Below, one piece after another: positions 17,620-23,891 of a DNA stretch of 34,071 nucleotides. Position 1 is the first letter of the stretch. The number at the start of each line of letters is the position of its first letter. This DNA is from CAG-177 sp964587915 (GTDB lineage: Bacteria; Bacillota; Clostridia; Oscillospirales; Acutalibacteraceae). A model generated the notes under the pieces. That model saw only the letters and a list, made by a program, of their open reading frames with translations, was not told the origin of the DNA and did not search any database. The DNA lies in assembly GCA_964587915.1 (NCBI GenBank), contig CAZPMK010000017.1, positions 1-34,071 of the forward strand. The letters run 5' to 3'. The position numbers and the translations under genes were made by a program.

Positions 17620-18213
17620 TCATGTGAAAAGTGTTGAATCAGTAAAGCCTGCAAAGGCAAGCGAAAGCAAGCCGACATATATCAGCATTGCGGGTGCTCC
17701 CTTGAATACATCGGGGATTTTTTCGTTGGCATTGAGCCGTTCCGAGCCTTTGCCTATCAGGGCGGCGGCAAGCACGAACGCAACGCCTGCTCCGATTCCC
17801 GAGCCGATACTGTCCGCAAAAGAATATGCGGCGGAATTGTTGATATACGGCACGGCAAGCACCAGTGTGTTGAGTGCCGCAACGCCGAGAACGCCGAGAA
17901 AATTCGGCTGAACCTTAAAGATAAACTTTGCAATGACGGCGGTTATCAGATATACAACGGCAAGCACTCCGCCGTACACCGCCGCTCTGAGAGCATAGCT
18001 TATATCTGTAAAGGCTTCGAGCTTGTCAAGCAAGCTGCATATCACGCTCGTAACGACTGAAAAGCCCGATATCATCACGGCGAGCTTTGCGAATCTGCCC
18101 GGCTTTGCCGATGCTCTTATCGCCTCGCTCATGCCGAGACCCGCATTGAAAACAAGATTTTGCACGAATACGGTATAGACGGCGGTGATGAACATTTCCG
18201 AAATCATTTTCAT
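17620..18213 (-). CDS. rnfA: RnfA/RsxA-like membrane protein lacking the cluster cysteines
   Basis: A 197-aa six-helix membrane protein. The C-terminus IPDVFKGAPAMLIYVGLLSLAFAGF and the N-terminus FVQNLVFNAGLGMS align without gaps to remembered RnfA/NqrE sequences. In Rnf, this subunit and RnfE hold an intramembrane [2Fe-2S] cluster through Cys in LG(I/L)CP and in TNCAVLG. Here these positions are Ser29 (LGMS) and Thr116 (LNTLVLAV); the only Cys is Cys59. It starts at an ATG with AAGGAGGGCGGAAA upstream, overlapping the rnfE stop (ATGA). No rnfB follows, unlike standard rnf operons. A standard electron-transfer role is doubtful. Confidence 0.8.
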   Translation of the reverse strand: MKMISEMFITAVYTVFVQNLVFNAGLGMSEAIRASAKPGRFAKLAVMISGFSVVTSVICSLLDKLEAFTDISYALRAAVYGGVLAVVYLITAVIAKFIFKVQPNFLGVLGVAALNTLVLAVPYINNSAAYSFADSIGSGIGAGVAFVLAAALIGKGSERLNANEKIPDVFKGAPAMLIYVGLLSLAFAGFTDSTLFT

Positions 18214-19004
18214 TTTCCGCCCTCCTTTTCGGCAAGCTCCGCTTCAACGCTGCGTAAAAGCTCCTCATAATCGTCAAACGAAATTTCCCCGAGATTTTCA
18301 TTTTCGGGTACTGCCTTCGGCTTTTCGGGAACGGCTTTCTTTTCCTGCTCCCGCTTCGGCTTATTGCTTTTTTCGCTCTTTGCCTGTGAAAAGTATTCGG
18401 GATAAAATCTTTTTGTGAATGCTCTGAGGAGAGCAGCTAAAAATCCTAAAAGAATGAGACAACCGAACGGCATTGCCGCCGCTTTGAATGTTACGGGAAG
18501 CGACACGGGGACTCCCGCAACCGTTCCCGAGCCGAGCAGCTCTCTGATTACTCCGCATATAATGAATACGGCGGAGGCTCCGAGACCGACGGCGGAGGCA
18601 TCGTAGAATGCGGCTTTAACGCTGTTTTTAACGGCGAACTGCTCACAATGTACCGCCGTGACGGAATTTACCGCGATGAGCGGAATGTATATCCGCATGG
18701 AAAGGCTCAAATCGGTCAAAAGCGAATTTTCCGCAAAGAAAAGAAGCGGGCAAATTATTAAAAGTCCGATGAGCAGGTATATCGGCATTCTGAGCCAACG
18801 GGGAACCTTTTTCAGCAGGGCACTTGCCGCAACGCAGGTTATTATCAAATCGAGACAGAGCACCGCCGAAAGTATGAGAGAGCTTTTGAGGGATGCCGAT
18901 GCCGCTATGACGGGGCACAGTCCCGCAAACTGTATGAGCACGGGATTGAATATTACCGCACCCTTGATAAATATATTCTTAAAGGAAAGCTCTTTATCAT
19001 TCAT
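18210..19004 (-). CDS. rnfE: RnfE/RsxE-like membrane protein with charged C-terminal tail
   Basis: A 264-aa protein of the RnfE/NqrD family. FNPVLIQFAGLCPVIAASAS and MRIYIPLIAVNS...CEQFAVKN align well with remembered RsxE, and VIRELLGSGTV is a further family signature. The first cluster cysteine is kept (Cys30), but the second (TNC) is Ser114; Cys120 lies six residues away. From about residue 196 the protein has a Lys/Glu/Pro-rich cytoplasmic tail of about 69 residues, beyond my memory of the family length. The ATG overlaps the rnfD stop (ATGA). The frame runs open to 19100, but the family match and the SD AAGGAGGG place the start at 19004. Confidence 0.82.
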   Translation of the reverse strand: MNDKELSFKNIFIKGAVIFNPVLIQFAGLCPVIAASASLKSSLILSAVLCLDLIITCVAASALLKKVPRWLRMPIYLLIGLLIICPLLFFAENSLLTDLSLSMRIYIPLIAVNSVTAVHCEQFAVKNSVKAAFYDASAVGLGASAVFIICGVIRELLGSGTVAGVPVSLPVTFKAAAMPFGCLILLGFLAALLRAFTKRFYPEYFSQAKSEKSNKPKREQEKKAVPEKPKAVPENENLGEISFDDYEELLRSVEAELAEKEGGK

Positions 19005-19951
19005 TTTTTGCCGCCCTCCTTTGATGTCGGAGTGAGTTTTTCGCCTGCAACAGCCTGCAAAACGGGCTTGAGTCCGTTGACAAGAAGCACGGCGAAGCAC
19101 ACGGGCTCCTCATATGCTCCCATTCTTCGCATTGCCATGCAGATAATTCCGCACAACGCACCGTAAATCAAACGCAGCTTTGAGCTTTTTATCTGAGATG
19201 ACGGCTCGGTGAGCAGAAAAACTCCCGCAAATATCAGCGAACCCGATGACAGCTCCAGCACCACGCTTGTGAACGCAGAGGCATTGATTCTCGGAAAAAC
19301 TGCGGCGATTACCGCACAGGAAGCAATAAATCCTGCCGTTGTGAGCAGAGCCTTACGCCGCCTTACGAGCAGATACGCACAGCAGGCAACGAGCACCAAG
19401 CCACAGCCTGTCGCCATGGGACCCGCAACGTTTCCGCTGATGATGTCAAACATATTTACCGAATTGAGATGCACGGAATTTCCCCTTGCCAAAAGAGAGC
19501 CGACGGAGGCACTTCCGAGGAGCTTATCGGCAGAGCCGTAGGAATAATCGAAAATCTGCTCCTTGAAGCATACGCAGGCAAAGGCAAAGCCGGCGGCAAC
19601 GGGCGAAAACGGTGCTCTGAGTGCTCCGCCGAACGGCAGTTTCACCGCAAGCACGCCGAATACTCCGGCAACGGCAGGAATGTAGAGCGGTATTCCGGCA
19701 GGCATCATTGCCGCAATTGCCGCTCCGATATATACGGCACTCAAATCCTTGATGTTATATTTCTTTTTAAGAAGAAGTGCTATGACGATATCGCACAAAA
19801 ACGCTCCCGCAACGGCACACGCCGTCACCCGTACCGCCCTCATTCCGTAATACCAAACGGAAATAACGAGCGGTGCGACAAGCATGATTATATAGTCGCT
19901 GAAAACCTGTAAATTCTTAATCTTTTTCTTTTTGACGGTGCTCTCTGCCAA
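19001..19951 (-). CDS. rnfD: RnfD/RsxD-like membrane protein with altered flavin site
   Basis: A 316-aa multi-pass protein of the RnfD/NqrB family. Recognisable parts: LSAVYIGAAIAAMMPAGIP, FGGALRAPFSPVAAGFA (family NPFNPA), and FLLTEPSSQIKSSKLRLIYGA with the CFAVLLVNGLKPVL ending. In Rnf complexes an FMN is linked through phosphate to Thr in a S(G/Q)AT motif; here the aligned stretch is GSASVGSL, giving Ser149. The SD AGAGGTG with 6-nt spacing favours the TTG at 19951 over the in-frame GTG at 19960. It is the first gene of the long minus-strand directon. No rnfC or rnfG adjoins it. Confidence 0.82.
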   Translation of the reverse strand: MAESTVKKKKIKNLQVFSDYIIMLVAPLVISVWYYGMRAVRVTACAVAGAFLCDIVIALLLKKKYNIKDLSAVYIGAAIAAMMPAGIPLYIPAVAGVFGVLAVKLPFGGALRAPFSPVAAGFAFACVCFKEQIFDYSYGSADKLLGSASVGSLLARGNSVHLNSVNMFDIISGNVAGPMATGCGLVLVACCAYLLVRRRKALLTTAGFIASCAVIAAVFPRINASAFTSVVLELSSGSLIFAGVFLLTEPSSQIKSSKLRLIYGALCGIICMAMRRMGAYEEPVCFAVLLVNGLKPVLQAVAGEKLTPTSKEGGKK

Positions 19952-19984
19952 GGCTGTCACCTCTGAAATTCCATTATTTATTCA

Positions 19985-20013
19985 TTGCACACTTTGAAGT
20001 AAAAACATATTAT
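19985..20013 (+). promoter_or_regulatory. Candidate promoter of the MecA-like gene
   Basis: TTGCAC (19985-19990) and TATTAT (20008-20013) with 17-nt spacing, 38 bases before the ATG. The stretch is shared with the start region of the divergent rnfD-like gene, whose own promoter I could not place. Confidence 0.5.
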
Positions 20014-20051
20014 ATATTATGGCGGCGATACCGCCGAAGGAGGATGCTGAC

Positions 20052-20621
20052 ATGAAAATCAATTCGCCTGCCGACGGCAGAATTATAGTTGACCTTACAA
20101 ACGAGGATATGCGTGAGCTTGACATTACATATGAGGATATGGATTATTCCACAATAGAAACACGCCGAGTAATTTGGACGGTGCTCGATGCCGCAGGAAA
20201 AAGTCTCGGCAGGGAAATCGACCCGTCCAATCGAATGATAATCGAGGCAAGCCCGAAAAGCGGCGGCGGCTGTGTTCTGTCCTTTACGATTTTGGAAGGA
20301 CAGCGGATAAAGCCGTATCTGCGTTCCACTCTCAAAAAGCAGGAGAAAGCTCTGCTGTGTGAATTTTCAAGCCTTGACGATATGTTCCGTGCCGCCGAAA
20401 GCTGCCGTGCTCCGAGTGCGGAAAGCAGTCTTTACGAAAACGGCGGAAAATACCGAATGATAATCTCTCCACAAGCGGAAATGGCTCCGATTAAAAGACA
20501 TTTCGCCGAATTTTGCACCGATATCAGCTTTCAAAATTCCGATTGCGAATTTACCCGTGAGCATTGGCATCTGCTCATTGACGGGAATGCTTTGGATACG
20601 CTGAATCGGCAAGCTCCCTGA
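20052..20621 (+). CDS. MecA-like ClpC adaptor protein
   Basis: A 189-aa acidic protein resembling MecA, the adaptor that hands proteins to the ClpCP protease. The N-terminal half has the family pattern (DLTNEDMRELDITYEDMDYS, ending VLDAAGKSL), and a variable middle is followed by a C-terminal alpha/beta half with DDMFRAAESC. The ATG at 20052 follows AAGGAGGATGCTGAC; the upstream ATG at 20019 lacks such a site. Its 3' end overlaps the convergent rpe by 47 nt. It is diverged, so function as a ClpC adaptor is likely but not proven. Confidence 0.75.
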   Translation: MKINSPADGRIIVDLTNEDMRELDITYEDMDYSTIETRRVIWTVLDAAGKSLGREIDPSNRMIIEASPKSGGGCVLSFTILEGQRIKPYLRSTLKKQEKALLCEFSSLDDMFRAAESCRAPSAESSLYENGGKYRMIISPQAEMAPIKRHFAEFCTDISFQNSDCEFTREHWHLLIDGNALDTLNRQAP

Positions 20622-21255
20622 GGCGTGCTATCGCCCCCGAAGCATCGGGAGAACCGAAAACCGCACTGCCCGCAACAAGCACGTTTGCACCCGCACCTGC
20701 GGCGGCTTCAACGGTGGAATAGTTAATCCCGCCGTCAACCTGAATGTCAATGTCAAGTCCTCTGCTCTCTGCCTGTGTACGCAGGGCTTTGACCTTTTCC
20801 GTCATTTCCGGCATGAACGACTGACCGCCGAAGCCCGGCTCCACCGTCATTACAAGCACCATGGAGAGCTTATCCAAATACTCAAAAATCTCCGTCACGG
20901 GCGTTGCCGGCTTTACGCTTATGCCCGCCTTGCAGCCGCAGGCAAGGATTTTATCCACCGTCTCTTTTATCGGTGACTCACTCTCGGCATGGAACGTTAT
21001 TATATCCGCTCCCGCCTTTGCAAAATCCTCGATATATTTCAGCGGCTCACTTATCATGAGGTGAACGTCAAAGACGATATTTGCCTTGTTTCTTATGCTT
21101 TTTATCACGGGTGCGCCGAAGGTTATGTTCGGTACAAAATGTCCGTCCATAACGTCAAGATGCAGATAATCCGCACCGCTCGCCTCCATTCTTGCCGCCT
21201 CCTCGCCGAGACGGGAAAAATCGCTTGCCAAAACGGACGGAGATATTTTAATCAT
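20575..21255 (-). CDS. rpe: Ribulose-phosphate 3-epimerase
   Basis: A 226-aa TIM-barrel enzyme of the pentose phosphate pathway that interconverts ribulose 5-phosphate and xylulose 5-phosphate. Motifs: ISPSVLASDFSRLGEE, LHLDVMDGHFVPNITFG with the metal-binding His/Asp, DVHLMISEP, LVMTVEPGFGGQSF and IQVDGGIN. A good promoter lies upstream. The last 47 nt overlap the convergent MecA-like gene. Confidence 0.97.
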   Translation of the reverse strand: MIKISPSVLASDFSRLGEEAARMEASGADYLHLDVMDGHFVPNITFGAPVIKSIRNKANIVFDVHLMISEPLKYIEDFAKAGADIITFHAESESPIKETVDKILACGCKAGISVKPATPVTEIFEYLDKLSMVLVMTVEPGFGGQSFMPEMTEKVKALRTQAESRGLDIDIQVDGGINYSTVEAAAGAGANVLVAGSAVFGSPDASGAIARLRELADSAYPKHSRQ

Positions 21256-21304
21256 ACTGCCACACCTTTCGACCTGTCTGCGGTCTTTATCGTATATTTA
21301 GTTT

Positions 21305-21333
21305 ATTATAACAGTTTTAACCGCACAGGTCAA
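21305..21333 (-). promoter_or_regulatory. Promoter of rpe
   Basis: On the minus strand TTGACC (21333-21328) and TATAAT (21310-21305) are separated by 17 nt, near-consensus, about 50 nt before the rpe ATG. Confidence 0.75.
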
Positions 21334-21375
21334 TAAAATAAAGTCATGTTTAAAGAAGTTTAATTTTTACCGTTC

Positions 21376-21404
21376 TTGACTTTTTTTCTGCGTGCCTTTA
21401 TAAT
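21376..21404 (+). promoter_or_regulatory. Promoter of the PHP gene at 21440
   Basis: TTGACT (21376-21381), 17 nt, TATAAT (21399-21404), 35 nt before the ATG. It is back to back with the rpe promoter. Confidence 0.8.
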
Positions 21405-21439
21405 ATCAATGATAATTTGTGCGGAAAAGAGAGAGTAAA

Positions 21440-22123
21440 ATGTCGGAATACAAATATCAGCTTCATTGTCACACGACACCGTGCAGTGCGTGCAGTATAA
21501 TGCCTCCCGAAGAATTTGCCCGAACTCTTCACAATTCCGGCTATTCGGGAGCGTGCATTACCAATCATTTTTATAACGGAAACAGCGGAATCGACCGCTC
21601 TCTTTCGTGGGAGGATTTTGTCGGAGCGTACGAAAAAGACTTCCTCGAATGCAAAAAATATGCCGAGCCTCTCGATGTTGACGTTATTTTCGGAATCGAA
21701 GAGGGTGTCGGCGGAGGACTTGAAATTCTCTGCTACGGCGTAACTCCCGATATGCTCCGTGCTCATCCCGAGCTGAGAGAAAAAAATCCCCGCATTTGGT
21801 ACGAAACCCTTTCCCCTCTCGGCGTTCTGATAATTCAGGCTCATCCGTTCAGAGAGAGGTCATATATCACGACCCCCGGCATTCTTCCGCTTGAGCTTAT
21901 CGACGGCTTTGAGGTATACAACAGCGAAAACAAGCCCGAAGCGAATCAGCGTGCCAAGGAATTTGCCGAGCTTCACGGTGAGCTTATCCTGACCTCGGGT
22001 GCGGACTCCCACAAGCCCGTAAACCTTGCCTGCGGCGGAATTTCCTCTCCCTGCCGAATAAGCACGCCCGAACAGCTTACCGCAGTGCTGAGAAGCGGAG
22101 ACTACAAGGTTTTATACAATTGA
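21440..22123 (+). CDS. PHP domain protein
   Basis: A 227-aa PHP-superfamily protein. The motifs are YQLHCHTTPCS, CITNHF, a GIEEGVGG glutamate, IQAHPFRE and a final TSGADSHKP, so the metal-binding His, Glu and Asp positions look largely intact. The subgroup has Gln instead of Asp before the first His pair. The substrate is unknown; phosphate-ester hydrolysis is the family activity. The chosen ATG at 21440 lies behind AGAGAGAG and just downstream of a strong promoter; the open frame begins 21 nt earlier at GTG. It ends before the terminator at 22133-22171. Confidence 0.85.
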   Translation: MSEYKYQLHCHTTPCSACSIMPPEEFARTLHNSGYSGACITNHFYNGNSGIDRSLSWEDFVGAYEKDFLECKKYAEPLDVDVIFGIEEGVGGGLEILCYGVTPDMLRAHPELREKNPRIWYETLSPLGVLIIQAHPFRERSYITTPGILPLELIDGFEVYNSENKPEANQRAKEFAELHGELILTSGADSHKPVNLACGGISSPCRISTPEQLTAVLRSGDYKVLYN

Positions 22124-22132
22124 GCAAAAATT

Positions 22133-22171
22133 AAGTCGGTGTACAGACTCCTTGTCCGTACACCGATTTTT
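22133..22171. terminator. Shared terminator between convergent PHP and histidine phosphatase genes
   Basis: TCGGTGTAC-aGAC-loop-GTCc-GTACACCGA with a T-run on the plus strand (ATTTTTG), and AATTTTTGC on the other side. Confidence 0.8.
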
Positions 22172-22172
22172 G

Positions 22173-22790
22173 TTATTTTTCCGTATCGGGAATAAGCTCC
22201 GTCGAGCCGTCCTCATAAATATCGACCTGCGTAACGGAAATATTCGCAAGTGAGAGGCTGAATTGCTTTTCACTTGCACCGAGTGCCGCAGGAATCAAAT
22301 ATTCGAGCATTCCGTGGTGGCTGAAAACGGCAACGCACTGACCGAAGCGGTAATTTCCCTTTATGTATTCAAGCAGCTTTTTTGCCCGCAGAGCGTTATC
22401 TTCAACGCTGACACAGGGAAAATCGTATTTTTCGCCGCCGAAAAGCCTTCTCAGCATCCTCGCGTTCCCGTAATATTTTTTGAGATATTCAAGGGAACAG
22501 CCGTAATAGCCCTCGGTACAGCCGCATTCTATTATTTCCGGACAAATTTCAATCGGGGGCTTATCCGTTTTTGCACGGCAGACTCCCGCCGCCGTTTTGA
22601 ATGCCCGCAAAAGTGAACTTGAGATATATCCGTCAACGGGTGTGTCTTTCAGGCGTTCGCCCAAAATGTCGCATTGCTTTTCGCCGTTCTCCGTCAAATT
22701 TCCGTCACAATTGTCACGGTCTCCGATATCCTTGTAATCCGTTTCGGCGTGTCTGATAAAAAGGATTTTCAACGGCTTGCCGTTTTTCAC
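22173..22790 (-). CDS. Histidine phosphatase family protein
   Basis: A 205-aa cytoplasmic protein with the complete histidine phosphatase set: LFIRHAETD with the nucleophilic His, SSSLLRAFKTA with the second Arg, a Glu-rich EIIECGCTEG, and VFSHHGMLEYL with the second His. It is probably active, unlike the homologue at 73. The start is GTG (22790) behind AAAGGGGGCGG. Substrate unknown. It is followed by a shared terminator and preceded by a terminator of the lipoprotein gene. Confidence 0.85.
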   Translation of the reverse strand: MKNGKPLKILFIRHAETDYKDIGDRDNCDGNLTENGEKQCDILGERLKDTPVDGYISSSLLRAFKTAAGVCRAKTDKPPIEICPEIIECGCTEGYYGCSLEYLKKYYGNARMLRRLFGGEKYDFPCVSVEDNALRAKKLLEYIKGNYRFGQCVAVFSHHGMLEYLIPAALGASEKQFSLSLANISVTQVDIYEDGSTELIPDTEK

Positions 22791-22815
22791 GCCGCCGCCC
22801 CCTTTCGCAAAATTC

Positions 22816-22850
22816 TAAAAAGGCACGGTCAGAAGCCTGCCGTGCCCTTT
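22816..22850 (-). terminator. Terminator of the lipoprotein gene
   Basis: On the minus strand AAAGGGCACGG pairs with CCGTGCCTTT and is followed by Ts. It lies right after the lipoprotein stop and upstream of the histidine phosphatase gene. Confidence 0.8.
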
Positions 22851-22858
22851 AGTTAAAA

Positions 22859-23794
22859 TCAATATTTGAAATCGGTGTATCTTACATGGGAGGTACCGGT
22901 TGCGGTGCCCTTGCCGATGCTGATATCAATATATACCTTGATGTCGAAATCAACCGAGAGCTTTTCAAGACGACCCGTAGCCGCATCAACAACGGCAACT
23001 GCCTTTGCGTTTGAATAGCTTTCTTCAATCTTTGCACCTGCATAAGTGCCCTCGACCGCATCATAAACGACCTCGGCGGTCTTGTGGTCATAGTAGCCCT
23101 TATCCTCTTTGCCTACGCAAAGTCCGCACTTATCAAGGGGAGCGTTGGTGGATTTCTTATCCTGTGAACCTACGCTGTTACCGCCCTTTATGTTGAGGGT
23201 GATGGTGTACTTGCCGTTTGCAAGGGTGCATTTTGCACCGGTAACGTCAGCGGCGGTAAGAGTGCTCTTGCGGAGATAGTGCTTCTTCGCATCGCTTTCC
23301 CAATTGCCCTTGGTTACGCTGACGGTGTACTTGTTTTCTTCGCCGATGCCGGCAAATTTGTAAACAAGACTCTTGAGAGCTTTAAGAGCAACGCCCGCAT
23401 CGAGAACCTCGTTATCGGTTGAACGGGTCTTTTGGAAGCCTGCCTTTGCATCAAACGCACCGTTTACTGCACTGTTGTAAAGAGCAATGATATCAGCCGT
23501 TGCGGTGGGAGCGGTAAGCTCTGCAACGTTGACGGTGGTTTCAACTGCGGTGGTATCGGTGGTGTCCTCCGACGGTGCTGCTGTTGAAGCATCGTCTGCG
23601 GGGACAGCCTGTGTTTCACTCTCGGAAGCATCGGAATTAACGGGATCTGCGACGGTCTCGGGTATATCATCAGATACATCCGTTACAGCATCGCTGTTTG
23701 CAGTAGTGGTTTCGGGATCCTTTGCATCATCGCCGCAGGCAACAAACGCAAATACCATAGCGAAAACAAGGAGAAGTGCTGCAAGCTTTTTCAT
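22859..23794 (-). CDS. Lipoprotein with Thr/Asp-rich linker, unrecognised
   Basis: A 311-aa secreted lipoprotein: signal peptide at 1-19, lipobox FVAC with Cys20, then a low-complexity Asp/Thr/Ser/Glu linker to about residue 100. The remaining globular domain is rich in beta structure (DAKAGFQKTRS, TLANGKYTITLNIKGG, and a C-terminal VDFDIKVYIDISIGKGTATG). I do not recognise the family. It has its own promoter and terminator, an AAAGGAG site, and so is monocistronic and probably well expressed. Confidence 0.85.
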   Translation of the reverse strand: MKKLAALLLVFAMVFAFVACGDDAKDPETTTANSDAVTDVSDDIPETVADPVNSDASESETQAVPADDASTAAPSEDTTDTTAVETTVNVAELTAPTATADIIALYNSAVNGAFDAKAGFQKTRSTDNEVLDAGVALKALKSLVYKFAGIGEENKYTVSVTKGNWESDAKKHYLRKSTLTAADVTGAKCTLANGKYTITLNIKGGNSVGSQDKKSTNAPLDKCGLCVGKEDKGYYDHKTAEVVYDAVEGTYAGAKIEESYSNAKAVAVVDAATGRLEKLSVDFDIKVYIDISIGKGTATGTSHVRYTDFKY

Positions 23795-23852
23795 ATGAAA
23801 AAACTCCTTTCAATTTTAATTCGGTGCTGTTCGTCGCACCTTATTCTCGGGT

Positions 23853-23881
23853 ATTATAACACAGGATTTTCTTTTTTGCAA
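23853..23881 (-). promoter_or_regulatory. Promoter of the lipoprotein gene
   Basis: On the minus strand TTGCAA (23881-23876), 17 nt, TATAAT (23858-23853). It lies in the short gap after secA. An adjacent GGTGC...GCACC hairpin lies in the predicted 5' leader. Confidence 0.75.
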
Positions 23882-23891
23882 TAGTCAGAAC

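Noticed and set aside
20020..20034. GGCGG...CCGCC hairpin before the MecA-like gene
   Set aside because: Too short for a terminator, without a T-run, and no known leader type matches.
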